A DNA stretch of 45,301 nt, taken from contig DYLF01000011.1 in assembly GCA_020722205.1 (NCBI GenBank), positions 1-45,301 of the forward strand. Reading direction: 5' to 3'. Of the stretch, positions 9,333 to 18,422 are shown in pieces. Made by a program: the position numbers and the translations under genes. Within the stretch, counting starts at the first letter, position 1; every line of letters starts with the position of its first letter. Source of the DNA: Desulfobacca acetoxidans (GTDB lineage Bacteria; Desulfobacterota; Desulfobaccia; Desulfobaccales; 0-14-0-80-60-11). The notes beneath the pieces were generated by a model, which had not been told where the DNA came from, did not search any database, and saw nothing but the letters and a program-made list of their open reading frames with translations.

Positions 9333-10151
9333 CTACTTGCGATAAATCGTCGGCTTGACGTAGTTAAAATTATGGGTAATGCTACACAGACTCTCAGAGT
9401 GCCCAATGAACAAGTAACCACCCGGATTTAGACACTGGTAAAACTTGTGCACCAGTTCCGCCTGGGTATTCTTGTCAAAGTAAATCATGACATTGCGGCA
9501 AAAAATGATGTCAAAATTTTCCCCGAATTGAAAAGGCTCCATAAAGTTGAGACGGCGAAACTGCACTAGACTCCTGATTTCCGGCTTCACTCGCACATAC
9601 CCCTCCCATTGATTCACCCCTTTCTGAAAGAAACGCCGCCGCCACTCCACCGGCAAAGGCTCCAGCCTCGCCAGGGGATAGATTCCCCTTTGGGCTTGGG
9701 CCAAGACCTGCGTATTTAAGTCGGTGGCCAGAATCTTTACCCCCGTCAGCTCCGCCGCCGACAAGCCATCCAGTAGCACCATTGCCAGGCTATAAGCCTC
9801 CTCACCGCTGGAACAGCCGGCGCTCCACAATCGCCACCGCCGCCCTTGCCGGTTCCTGCTCCGCCAGGCGGGCAGCACCTCCTGCCCCAGGAACACAAAA
9901 TGGCCCGGCTCTCGCCAAAAAGCCGTCTGGTTGGTGGAAATGGCGTCCAGCAATTGCACCAGCTCCACGCCACTCTGGTCCCGCCGCACCAACTCATAGT
10001 AATCCTGGAATTCACTCAGACCCCGGAGCCGCAATATCTTGGACAGCCGGGCCCGCACCAACTCCTTCTTTTGCGGAGACAAATGAATGCCCGCATGCTG
10101 GTACACCAACTGACAGAAATTGTGAAAATCCCGATCACTCAGCTCCGGCAT
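9333..10151 (-). CDS. cheR: CheR, chemoreceptor methyltransferase
   Basis: SAM-dependent methyltransferase that adds methyl groups to receptor glutamates. The protein is 272 aa. The N-terminal helical domain has the usual KKELVRARLSKILR, followed by the SAM-binding domain with WSAGCSSGEEAYSLAM, ATDLN and the FDIIFCRNVMIYF motif. The length is normal, with no C-terminal TPR extension. It lies between cheW and cheD. Confidence 0.95.
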   Translation of the reverse strand: MPELSDRDFHNFCQLVYQHAGIHLSPQKKELVRARLSKILRLRGLSEFQDYYELVRRDQSGVELVQLLDAISTNQTAFWREPGHFVFLGQEVLPAWRSRNRQGRRWRLWSAGCSSGEEAYSLAMVLLDGLSAAELTGVKILATDLNTQVLAQAQRGIYPLARLEPLPVEWRRRFFQKGVNQWEGYVRVKPEIRSLVQFRRLNFMEPFQFGENFDIIFCRNVMIYFDKNTQAELVHKFYQCLNPGGYLFIGHSESLCSITHNFNYVKPTIYRK

Positions 10152-10243
10152 CGGATAACCAGCAGGTGGCTCCTATTCCACCAGACCTTGCGACACTTCA
10201 CCTAGGCCGTACCCTCCACTTCACCCCCCACCTTTACCTTCCT

Positions 10244-10759
10244 TCAGGAACCCAGACCTTCTATCCCAATGAGCTCCTCCGTGGTTAACACCCGGTCGAT
10301 GTCCAGCAAAATCTTAATCGTTCCCTTGGCCTTGGCGATACCCATGATGTAGTGCGTCTTGATCCGCGCCCCGAAAGCGGGCGGCGGTTCGATGTCCGCC
10401 CCCATAATATTCAACACCTCAGACACCGAATCCACCACCACCCCCATCTGCAACTCTCCCAAGTCGCTGGTCACCTCCACCACAATGATGCAGGTGCGCT
10501 CTCCATACTCCATGGGTGGCAGGCCAAATTTCAGCCGCAAGTCAATCACCGGGATCACCCGCCCCCGCAGGTTGATCACCCCTTTGACGTACTCCGGTGT
10601 CTGGGGAATACTGGTGATCTCCATCATGCCAATGATTTCTCTGACTTTGAGAATCTCCAGACCATAATCTTCATTGGCCAGCATAAAGGTAAGATATTTC
10701 CCCTCTTTTTCCTGCATGCTCTGGCCGGCTTCTTCTATTTTTCTCGCCACCTGCGCCAT
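10244..10759 (-). CDS. cheW: CheW, receptor-kinase coupling protein
   Basis: Scaffold that links the chemoreceptor to CheA. The protein is 171 aa: a short polar N-terminus, then a single CheW/SH3-like domain with YLTFMLANEDYGLEILKVREI and VKGVINLRGRVIPVIDLR, which are diagnostic. It lies 69 nt after the receptor gene on the same strand. Confidence 0.95.
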   Translation of the reverse strand: MAQVARKIEEAGQSMQEKEGKYLTFMLANEDYGLEILKVREIIGMMEITSIPQTPEYVKGVINLRGRVIPVIDLRLKFGLPPMEYGERTCIIVVEVTSDLGELQMGVVVDSVSEVLNIMGADIEPPPAFGARIKTHYIMGIAKAKGTIKILLDIDRVLTTEELIGIEGLGS

Positions 10760-10828
10760 TACTCCCTCTCCTTTTGGGGCCTCAATTCCGGCTTGTCTCA
10801 GCTGTCGTCCCGCCGATTACTGTCTCCC

Positions 10829-12454
10829 TTAAAAGTCCTTGAAATCATCTTCCAGCGGAATGACCTCTTGCGGTTGCACCTGGGCTGCTCTCTCCGGGGA
10901 GAAAAGTGTCTTTTTCCCTTTTCCCGGGCGGGGCAGCAGTTGAGGGCCGGGAGCCGCCGGCGCTCCCAACTTTTTGGGTTTTGTCTGCTCCCTGAGAGCG
11001 GCCCGCTGGCCCCCGTTACCGGACACAATAGCAGCCAGCTCCTTAACAAAACTCTCCATCGTCCTGGCCTGACTGTCCAACTGCGCTGAGGCCGAGGCAG
11101 ACTCCTCGGCGTTGGCCGCCGTCTGCTGGGTCACCTGATTCATCTCCGTCACCGCTTTGTTGATCTGCGTAATCCCCTGGGCCTGCTCGTTGGACGCCGC
11201 CGCAATCTCCGCCACCAGTTCTTTTACTTTGCCAGTGCTCACCGCGACCTGGGAAAAAGCGTCCGCCGTCTTGGTCACCAGACCCCCACCCTCCTGGATC
11301 TTGCTCACCGTGGTCTCAATCAGATTGGCCGTGTTCTTGGCGGCATCCGCGGCCCGCATGGCCAGCGAACGAACTTCATCCGCCACCACCGCAAAACCGG
11401 CCCCGGCTTCCCCGGCCCGCGCTGCCTCCACCGCCGCATTCAAGGCCAATAGATTAGTTTGGAAGGCAATCTCATCAATAGTCTTGATGATCTTGGCCGT
11501 ATCTTCGCTGGCCCGGGAAATCTCCTGCATGGAGGCCGTCAGATTCTTCATGGAAGTATTGGCGCCTTCCACTACCCGGGCCGTTTCCTCCATCATGGCG
11601 TTGGCCGCGGTCGCATGGTCAGCATTCTGGCGGGTCATGGAACTCATCTCCTCCAAAGAGGACGAAGTCTCCTGAATGGCCGCCGCCTGCTCCGTCGCCC
11701 CCTGCGCCAGGTTCTGAGACACCCCCGCCACCTGCCGCGCCGCATTTTTAACCTCTGCCGTGGACTCATCCAATCCCCCGGCCACCTGTAGCAAACGACC
11801 TAAATCCCGCATGGGAATGTAAAGCAGACCCAAAACCACCAGCAATACCGGCACCACTACCAGAAGCAGCTTGTTCCGCAGGGCGGCGACTTGCTCATTG
11901 ACGTCGTTTATATAAATGCCGCTGCCGACAATCCACCCCCAGGGGGCGAAGGCCTTCACAAAGGACAGCTTGGGGACGATGCGGCTCTTGTCGTCCTTCC
12001 ATTGCCACATATAGTCCACAAAGCCTTCCCCTTTCTCCCGGCAGGTCTTGGCAAACTCCACAAACAGGGCCTTGCCGTTGGGATCCTTGAAGTCGCTGAC
12101 GTCTTTGCCGTTCAAATCCGACCGGTATGGATGCATGATCATTTTGGGCCTAAAATCATTGATCCAGAAATAATCCTTGCCTTCCGGCCCGTAGCGCAAG
12201 TGTTTGATGCGCTCCGTAGCCCGGCTCTGAGCCTCCTCCCTGGTCAGTTGGCCTTTTTTCTCCTGGTCATTATACTCCTGCATAATACTGACTGCATTCT
12301 GCACCAGAAACTTGAGGCTGGTCTCCTTCTCTTTATAAACGGCCTGTTTCATGGTGGGCAGGATCCAACCGAACATTAAGGCCACGGTTGCCACACCAAA
12401 GACAATGAAGGTGCCGATAATTTTGCTCCTGATGCCCCAGTTTATTGACTTCAC
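10829..12454 (-). CDS. Methyl-accepting chemotaxis protein with single Cache sensor, no clear HAMP
   Basis: Transmembrane chemoreceptor of 541 aa. Domains in order: TM1 (about 11-31); periplasmic single-Cache-type sensor (about 35-190, with YFWINDF, MIMHPY and [14 protein letters not shown]); TM2 (about 196-214); cytoplasmic signalling domain with hairpin tip [20 protein letters not shown] (about 329-348). Only about 15-20 residues separate TM2 from recognisable signalling helix, so a canonical 50-residue HAMP domain seems absent. The C-terminus has no NWETF-type CheR tether. It lies between cheA (17 nt upstream) and cheW. The ligand is unknown; this Cache class often binds small organic acids. 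Confidence 0.94.
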   Translation of the reverse strand: MKSINWGIRSKIIGTFIVFGVATVALMFGWILPTMKQAVYKEKETSLKFLVQNAVSIMQEYNDQEKKGQLTREEAQSRATERIKHLRYGPEGKDYFWINDFRPKMIMHPYRSDLNGKDVSDFKDPNGKALFVEFAKTCREKGEGFVDYMWQWKDDKSRIVPKLSFVKAFAPWGWIVGSGIYINDVNEQVAALRNKLLLVVVPVLLVVLGLLYIPMRDLGRLLQVAGGLDESTAEVKNAARQVAGVSQNLAQGATEQAAAIQETSSSLEEMSSMTRQNADHATAANAMMEETARVVEGANTSMKNLTASMQEISRASEDTAKIIKTIDEIAFQTNLLALNAAVEAARAGEAGAGFAVVADEVRSLAMRAADAAKNTANLIETTVSKIQEGGGLVTKTADAFSQVAVSTGKVKELVAEIAAASNEQAQGITQINKAVTEMNQVTQQTAANAEESASASAQLDSQARTMESFVKELAAIVSGNGGQRAALREQTKPKKLGAPAAPGPQLLPRPGKGKKTLFSPERAAQVQPQEVIPLEDDFKDF

Positions 12455-12472
12455 AGCTTGATCCTCCTGATT

Positions 12473-14671
12473 CTATTGGGTATAATTGTGCCCGTCGCCC
12501 CGCCCCAGTTGGAACAGACCCGCCAGGTCAACAATCAACCCCACTCGCCCATCCCCCAAAATGGTACCACCCGCCAGCCCCTGAATCCTTTGAAAGACAT
12601 GTCCCAGAGACTTGATGACAATCTCCTGCTTCCCCAAAATCTCATCCACCAACAGCGCCCGCTGCTCCCCCTCATATTCCACCACCATGACCAACGCCTG
12701 GGTGGGATTAACCTCCGCCCGCTCAATACCGAACAGACGATGCAGACGCATCATGGGCAGAAGCCGGTCTCTCACCCGGATCAACTCACCCTCCCCTTTG
12801 ACGGTAAAATAGTCCTGAGGAAGAGGCCTTAAGGTCTCACGTACGCCCACCGTCGGCATAATGTAGCGCTCCTCCCCCACTTTGACCACCATACCGTCAA
12901 TAATGGCCAGGGTCAGGGGCAGCCGCAGCGTGAAGCAACTCCCCTCCCCCGGCCGGGTGCTGATCTCAATCTTGCCGCGCAGTCGCTCTATGGTCTGCTT
13001 CACCACATCCATCCCCACCCCCCGGCCGGAAACTTCCGTCACCACCTTCGCCGTGCTGAAGCCGGGCTCAAAAATGAGCTGGTCGATCTGGGCGGGAGTC
13101 AACTGCTCCGGAGCGCTCACCAGACCCCGTTCCACCGCCCGGGCCAGAATGGCTTGGCGATCCAACCCCTGACCATCCTCCTCAATTTCAATAATGATAT
13201 TCCCTCCTTTATGATAAGCTCTGAGCCATAACTGACCCTCCGGTGGCTTCCCCCGGGCCTGGCGCCTCTCCGGCGTCTCCAGGCCGTGGTCAACCGCATT
13301 GCGCACCAGGTGCACCAACGGATCATAAATGGCCTCCACCATGTTGCGGTCAATCTCCGTGTCCTCCCCTGCCAGCCGCAAGTTCACCAATTTGCCGGTC
13401 TTATGGGACAGGTCCCGCACCAGGCGCACCATCTTGCGAAAGGTGGCGCCGATGGGAATCATGCGCATAGACATGGAAATCTTTTGCAACTCCGAAGTGA
13501 TGCGGGCCATCTGCCCCAAGTCCCGCTCCAGCCTCTGGTCGTTTAAAGCCGCCACCTTCTGGTTCTGACGCACCTGGCTCTGGACAATGACCAGCTCCCC
13601 CATGAGATCCACTAGATTGTCCACTTTGGCCACATCCACCTTGACCGTCTCGGTCACCTGTTTTTCTGCTACCGGACGCGTTTCCCCCAACTGCTGCACT
13701 AAAGCCTGCGCTACTTTTTGGGGGGTAACCTTGCCCCCCTGCACCAGAATCTCTCCCAACGGCTGTGGAGCAGCCTGACTCTTCTGAGCCGCCAGTGACT
13801 CCGCCAACTCCTCCGGTGCCAGCTCCCCCTTCTCTACCAAGATTTCTCCCACCCGGGGGACGCCATCGGAGGCGCTGGGCAATCTCCTGATCTGTTCTTT
13901 GAGCGGGGTGAGATCAAAGACCGATAAACTGCGTCGGGCCGTCAGGGCCTCGGCCAAGTCCGCCAGCATCATCTTCAGAAGATCCACCGCTCCCAGCACC
14001 AGGTCGATCAATCCCTGACTGACCGGCAGGCGACCGCTCCTCACCTCATCCAGTACTGACTCCACCTCATGGCCCGCCTCCTGAATCTGGCTCAGATTCA
14101 GAAACCCGGCCACCCCCTTGATGGTATGAAATGGCCGAAATATGGCGTTGATGGCCTCCAGCTCCTTCGGATGTTGCTCCAAGTAAACCAGATTGGCCTC
14201 AATGCCCTCCAGATGCTCCCTGGCCTCTTCCAGAAAGTTGGCTACCAGTTCCGGATCTTCAAAATCCAGCTCCTTCCTCTCCACCTCTTCGCTCGTCGCC
14301 GACGCCCCCTCCCGCTTATCTAATCCCAATTCCTGGCAGAGCTGGCGGTATGCCTCCCAGGCCTCACCTTCCCGCGGCACCTGGCCATCCCGCACCCACG
14401 TCAACAAGAGGGTCACCCCATGATTGAGCAATTCCATCGCCTGCGCCGCCTTCTCCACTTCCTGCAGAACCAAACGGGTCCCCACTTCCTCCATCTCCTG
14501 CAGGAATACTCCCACCTCGGCACTGTCCGCCAGGGCAAACCTCTCCTTTAAGCTGTCCAGGTGAGTCAGAAACGAGCCCAACCCCGGCACATCGTCCTCT
14601 GCCAACATCACCACCTTGAGGGCTAACTGCTCCAAGGCCTTCTGCAATTCAACAGGATCGGCAATCGCCAT
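12473..14671 (-). CDS. cheA: CheA, chemotaxis histidine kinase with unusual internal architecture
   Basis: Central sensor kinase, 732 aa from the ATG at 14671 (GGAGAGAG upstream; a GTG at 14680 is too close to that site). Domains: an N-terminal helical region of about 130 residues without an obvious phospho-His; HPt domain with His182 in FHTIKGVAGFL; a linker with two similar units (VGEILVEKGELAPEELAESL and LGEILVQGGKVTPQKVAQAL, about 274-327) resembling the short repeats of GspE/MshE N-termini; dimerisation domain (VDNLVDLMGELVIVQSQV); ATPase with N box HLVRNAVDHGLE, DGQGLD and GRGVGMDVV; C-terminal CheW-like domain. It lies between cheY and the receptor gene. Confidence 0.95.
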   Translation of the reverse strand: MAIADPVELQKALEQLALKVVMLAEDDVPGLGSFLTHLDSLKERFALADSAEVGVFLQEMEEVGTRLVLQEVEKAAQAMELLNHGVTLLLTWVRDGQVPREGEAWEAYRQLCQELGLDKREGASATSEEVERKELDFEDPELVANFLEEAREHLEGIEANLVYLEQHPKELEAINAIFRPFHTIKGVAGFLNLSQIQEAGHEVESVLDEVRSGRLPVSQGLIDLVLGAVDLLKMMLADLAEALTARRSLSVFDLTPLKEQIRRLPSASDGVPRVGEILVEKGELAPEELAESLAAQKSQAAPQPLGEILVQGGKVTPQKVAQALVQQLGETRPVAEKQVTETVKVDVAKVDNLVDLMGELVIVQSQVRQNQKVAALNDQRLERDLGQMARITSELQKISMSMRMIPIGATFRKMVRLVRDLSHKTGKLVNLRLAGEDTEIDRNMVEAIYDPLVHLVRNAVDHGLETPERRQARGKPPEGQLWLRAYHKGGNIIIEIEEDGQGLDRQAILARAVERGLVSAPEQLTPAQIDQLIFEPGFSTAKVVTEVSGRGVGMDVVKQTIERLRGKIEISTRPGEGSCFTLRLPLTLAIIDGMVVKVGEERYIMPTVGVRETLRPLPQDYFTVKGEGELIRVRDRLLPMMRLHRLFGIERAEVNPTQALVMVVEYEGEQRALLVDEILGKQEIVIKSLGHVFQRIQGLAGGTILGDGRVGLIVDLAGLFQLGRGDGHNYTQ

Positions 14672-14786
14672 CGAAATCACTCTCTCCAGAAAGACAGGAA
14701 GGAAGCTTAACGCTAGCGCTCATGGATTATCGGCCGGTTGCCGGTTCTTATTCTTCAAGGCTTTCCGACTCACCGCGCACGATTTT

Positions 14787-15188
14787 CTACGCCCCGGCCA
14801 GTTTCTTAAAGATCTGCTCAATCTTCTCCTGCAGAGTCTCCGCCGTAAACGGCTTGACCACATAGTTGTTGACCCCGGCCTTCACCGCCGCAATGACGTT
14901 ATCTTTCAAACCCTCCGCAGTCACCATCAACACCGGCACGTGCTTGGTCTCGGGATTCTCACGAATCTTCTCCAACAGCTCCAGACCGGACATATTGGGC
15001 ATGTTCCAATCTGTCACCACCAGTCCGATCCGATCCTGCTTGACTATCTGCAACGCGGCCAGACCATCCTCGGCTTCCACGATGTTGTCAAAACCGATCT
15101 GCTTCAAAATATTGCGAACGATCTTCCTCATGGTGGCAAAATCGTCCGCCACCAGGACTTTAATGCCGAAATCGATGTACTTTTCCAT
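14787..15188 (-). CDS. cheY: CheY, chemotaxis response regulator (first gene of operon)
   Basis: Single receiver domain, 133 aa, close to classical CheY. The acidic pair is in VLVADDFATMRKIVRNIL, phospho-acceptor Asp60 is in VVTDWNMPNMSG, Thr is in MVTAEG and Lys is in NNYVVKPFTAETLQEKI. It is probably the regulator that acts on the flagellar switch. The ATG at 15188 follows GGTGGGGT, the same Shine-Dalgarno context as cheB. It is the first gene of the operon. I found no convincing sigma28 or sigma54 promoter in the 278 nt upstream, which separate it from the divergent peptidase gene. Confidence 0.95.
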   Translation of the reverse strand: MEKYIDFGIKVLVADDFATMRKIVRNILKQIGFDNIVEAEDGLAALQIVKQDRIGLVVTDWNMPNMSGLELLEKIRENPETKHVPVLMVTAEGLKDNVIAAVKAGVNNYVVKPFTAETLQEKIEQIFKKLAGA

Positions 15189-15466
15189 ACCCCACCGCTA
15201 TGTTTCCTCCATCCCGCCAGCCTGGCTGATCTCACCACACCGGGCAACCTGCACTCCCCCGGAAAGTGGCCGCTTAAGGAACCCGACTGGCTTTAAATCA
15301 CTCATTCATCTTTTCGACCGCTTCACCTCAATTCTTTAGAGAAATCTTTCAGCTCTGGACGCAAAGGAGGATTTTTCCGCCCCAGCATGAAGAGAGGCCT
15401 TTCTGCCGAGATCTTCCTCTATCTTTTTACTTGCCATGGGAAATCAATTAGCACACAATACCCGCC

Positions 15467-16582
15467 ATGTGCCCTTCAGAGTTTTCTTCCCGCTTGACCG
15501 CCCTGCGCCGGGTGTTGGCCGACCATCACCTCGATGCCTGCCTGGTGGCCGGTCCCGAAAACCGTCGCTACCTGAGCGGCTTCACCGCCCGAGAAGAACT
15601 GCTCACTGAATCCTGCGGCTATCTCTTAATAACCCAGAGCAGCGCCTGGCTCCTTACCGACTTCCGTTATCAGGAATGGGCCCGCCAGGATGCCCCCGAC
15701 TTTCAACTGACAATTTATAAGAACCAGCTAGGCGCCACCCTGGCCGAGCTCCTGCGACCCCTGTCGATCCGCCGGCTGGGCTTTGAATCTGTCTATCTCA
15801 CTTATCGGCAATACCAAAGGCTGACTCAAGAAGTGTCAGAAACCGGCTTGGAACTTGTCTGGCTGCCGCAGGAAGGTCTGGTGGAAGGCTTGCGGGAAGT
15901 GAAATCGCCTCAAGAAGTAACGGCCATCAGGCAGGCCTTAACTCTGACCGAGAAAGTCCTCCTGGAAGTGGCGGCCCTGCTGGCACCAGGGTGGTCCGAA
16001 AGACAGCTTGCCTGGGAGATCGAACGCCGCATCCGGGACGGCGGCGCCGAAGGCCTGGCCTTCTCCCCCATCGTCGCCGCGGGGCTGAACAGCGCCCGAC
16101 CTCACCATCAACCGGGGGATTATCAGATCAAGGTGGGAGACCCTGTCATCATTGACCTGGGCGCCAGGCTCCATGGCTACTGCGCCGACCTGACCCGCAC
16201 CTTCATCCTGGGTCCGCCCCCAGACCGCTTCAAAGAAATCTATACCCTGGTGCGCCGGGCCCAAGAGGCCGCCATTTTAGGGCTGCGGGCGGGCCTGGAC
16301 ACCTGCACCGCCGATGCCCTGGGGCGGGAAGTCATTGCCACCGCCGGGCTCGGGGAGGCCTTCGGTCATTCCCTGGGACACGGGGTAGGTCTGGCGGTGC
16401 ACGAACTCCCCTCCTTAAGTCCTTATAAAGAGAAGGCCACCACCCTCAAGGCCGGCAGCGTGCTCACCGTGGAACCGGGTATCTACCTCCCCGACTGGGG
16501 GGGCGTGCGCCTAGAAAACCTGGTGCTGCTCCACCACACCCACGCCGAAGTACTAAATGAGATAGGATTCTATGACTGGTAA
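15467..16582 (+). CDS. Xaa-Pro aminopeptidase/dipeptidase (M24 family)
   Basis: Metallopeptidase of the pita-bread fold that cleaves N-terminal residues next to proline. The protein is 371 aa. Residues 1-135 form the creatinase-like N-terminal domain (ACLVAGPENRRYLSGF). The catalytic domain keeps the dinuclear metal ligands: Asp in IIDLGARLHGYCADLTRTF (two Asp), His in GHSLGHGVGL, Glu in VEPGIYLP and Glu in RLENLVLLH. No signal peptide. The ATG at 15467 lacks a good ribosome site, but no better start is near. It is divergent from the chemotaxis operon and probably monocistronic. Confidence 0.92.
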   Translation: MCPSEFSSRLTALRRVLADHHLDACLVAGPENRRYLSGFTAREELLTESCGYLLITQSSAWLLTDFRYQEWARQDAPDFQLTIYKNQLGATLAELLRPLSIRRLGFESVYLTYRQYQRLTQEVSETGLELVWLPQEGLVEGLREVKSPQEVTAIRQALTLTEKVLLEVAALLAPGWSERQLAWEIERRIRDGGAEGLAFSPIVAAGLNSARPHHQPGDYQIKVGDPVIIDLGARLHGYCADLTRTFILGPPPDRFKEIYTLVRRAQEAAILGLRAGLDTCTADALGREVIATAGLGEAFGHSLGHGVGLAVHELPSLSPYKEKATTLKAGSVLTVEPGIYLPDWGGVRLENLVLLHHTHAEVLNEIGFYDW

Positions 16583-16689
16583 GGGAAGCCAAGCCCCAGC
16601 CGGCGGCAGGCAAAAAATTCTTGGGGGAAAAAACGAAAGGTTAGCGAATGACTTCTCCCCCGTTTAACTTTTTCGCTTTCCCCCTTTTA

Positions 16690-17130
16690 TCACGCCGCCT
16701 GCTGGGGGATAAGATGAATGTACGTGCACAACCCCTTGGCCACCAGCCGCGGCCCCTGGCGAACCTCCACCTCACCCAAAGAAATTGTGCGGCCCCGTTT
16801 GGCAATATGAGCTTGGGCTTCAATGGCACCGTCCTGCACCGGGGCCAGGAAGTTGATCTTCATCTCCACGGTGCTGATCATCTCCCCCTCCACCACCAGA
16901 CTGAAGAGCGCATAGGCCACCGCTTCATCCGCCAAGGCGGCGATCAACCCTCCTTGCATAAACCCCTGGGAGTTGTGAAACTCCGGCCGAAAAGGCAGGA
17001 CAAAGCGGGCATAGCCCTTCCCCAACTCCGGCACCTCAATGCCTAAAAAATTCAGGACCGGATTCCCTTTGAGGCGCCTCCGGATGCTCTCCTCTAATTC
17101 CGCCGGTAATGGCTCAGACTTCTTGAGCAT
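16690..17130 (-). CDS. PaaI-type hotdog-fold thioesterase
   Basis: Acyl-CoA thioesterase-like protein of the 4HBT/PaaI family, 146 aa, a normal length. The core is HNSQGFMQGGLIAALADEAV, where the usual HGG turn is QGG; the catalytic Asp/Glu is in ALADEA. The second half (TVEMKINFLAPVQDG, GRTISLGEVEVRQG) matches the beta-strand core. The substrate is unknown. It stands alone on the minus strand between two plus-strand genes. Confidence 0.85.
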   Translation of the reverse strand: MLKKSEPLPAELEESIRRRLKGNPVLNFLGIEVPELGKGYARFVLPFRPEFHNSQGFMQGGLIAALADEAVAYALFSLVVEGEMISTVEMKINFLAPVQDGAIEAQAHIAKRGRTISLGEVEVRQGPRLVAKGLCTYIHLIPQQAA

Positions 17131-17474
17131 TCTTTTCTCCCCCTCCCACTAGATCCTCATGGTTCACCTTATCACACCCTGCCGTTCAGAGCCTAAAGTT
17201 TTCCTGCCCCTTGCTATCATCTCTTCCATGCCTTATGTTATGAAGAAATATCGACCATAATATTTCATGGCTCTTAAGCCCATAAGTAAAGCATGAAAAC
17301 CATTTCCCGGGCAAGGCCGGGAGGGGTCAAATCCACCCCCGCGGACCAAAAGAGCGGGGAGCAGGATTTGCCGATTGACCAAGGGGAGAGAAGAAAACAC
17401 CCCGATTCTGCATTCAAAACTGCCACCAGTAATTCTGAAATTTAAAACTTGAAAGTGATAAGGAGCCGAAATTC
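17131..17474. other. Intergenic region between divergent thioesterase and cooC genes
   Basis: 344 nt without a credible gene. It holds an AT-rich part around 17215-17290, two GC-rich hairpins (17306-17370) and a degenerate period-7 repeat (17434-17454) just before the cooC ribosome site (AAGGAG at about 17459). I could not fix a promoter with confidence. Confidence 0.6.
17306..17370 (+). promoter_or_regulatory. Two adjacent GC-rich hairpins upstream of cooC
   Basis: The first is CCCGG-gcaagg-CCGGG (17306-17321). The second is nested: outer CAAATCC (17328-17334) with GGATTTG (17364-17370), inner CCCCGC (17337-17342) with GCGGGG (17354-17359). They end about 105 nt before the cooC ATG and could form a structured leader. 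There is no T-tract, so a simple terminator is less likely. The role is unknown. Confidence 0.4.
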
Positions 17475-18242
17475 ATGAAAATTGCCATCAGCGGCAAAGG
17501 CGGCGTAGGCAAAACCACTCTGGCCGCCCTGTTGATCAACTACTTTCGGGAGCAGGGAAAAAAAGTGTTGGCCGTGGATGCCGACCCGGACGCCAACCTC
17601 GCCCTCGCTTTAGGGGTAACTGATCCCCACACCATCACACCCATCAGCGAAATGAAAGACCTGGTGGCCGAACGCACCGAATCCACCCCTGGCACCATGG
17701 GGGGGTTCTTCAAACTGAATCCCAAGGTGGACGACATCCCCGAAAAATTCTCCCGCCAACTGAACGGCGTCAAATTAATCGTCATGGGCGGCGTCAAAAA
17801 AGGTGGCAGCGGCTGCATCTGCCCGGAAAGCGTCCTTTTGCGCACCCTGGTCACCCATATGGTTCTCCTCCGGGATGAAGTGGTGGTCATGGACATGGAA
17901 GCCGGCATCGAGCATCTCGGGCGAGCCACTGCCAAAGGGGTGGATTGGCTCCTCGTGGTGGTGGAACCGGGCCGCCGCAGCGTCGAAACCGCACTTCATG
18001 TCAAACAATTGGCCGGCGATCTGGGCCTGACCCGAGTAGCCGTGGTGGGCAACAAGATCCGCACCCCCGCCGACCAGGAGTTCCTCAGCCAAAATCTCGC
18101 CAACCTCCCTATTCTGGGTTTTTTGCCGTTCGACGAAAAAATCATCGAAGCTGATCTGCAGGGCCGGCCTCCCTACCTCCTCAGCCCGACCATGGCCGAC
18201 GCCGGCCGCCTCATCGGCGAACAATTGAGCCGAAAGCCCTAA
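17475..18242 (+). CDS. cooC: CooC-type nickel-insertion ATPase
   Basis: MinD/SIMIBI-class P-loop ATPase that helps insert nickel into carbon monoxide dehydrogenase (CooC) or related nickel enzymes. The protein is 255 aa. The deviant Walker A is GKGGVGKTTLAALL (residues 7-20) and DADPDANLALALG follows. The metal-binding Cys-x-Cys of the family is visible as GGSGCICPESVLLR. DMEAGIEHLGRAT matches the conserved CooC region. No CODH gene is in the window, so it is an orphan accessory here. The start has AAGGAGCCGAAATTC upstream. Confidence 0.9.
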   Translation: MKIAISGKGGVGKTTLAALLINYFREQGKKVLAVDADPDANLALALGVTDPHTITPISEMKDLVAERTESTPGTMGGFFKLNPKVDDIPEKFSRQLNGVKLIVMGGVKKGGSGCICPESVLLRTLVTHMVLLRDEVVVMDMEAGIEHLGRATAKGVDWLLVVVEPGRRSVETALHVKQLAGDLGLTRVAVVGNKIRTPADQEFLSQNLANLPILGFLPFDEKIIEADLQGRPPYLLSPTMADAGRLIGEQLSRKP

Positions 18243-18422
18243 CCGGCTCGGGGCTCTGGACCAGCGGCCGCAGGAAAAATGCTGGCAGGCCCCCTGGTCC
18301 CTTGCCGCTGGCCTCTCCTTACTTCTTCATGAGATGATGACCTAAAATCCAGAAAATTTTTTCCAAGGATTTGTTTAAGATTACCACCAAGGAGCCAAAA
18401 CCTTGACCCCTGCACCGCCGGC

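Noticed and set aside
15189-15466. Flagellar-type (sigma28 or sigma54) promoter for the chemotaxis operon
   Set aside because: I looked for TAAA-N15-GCCGATAA and TGGCAC-N5-TTGCA on the minus strand and found no good match.
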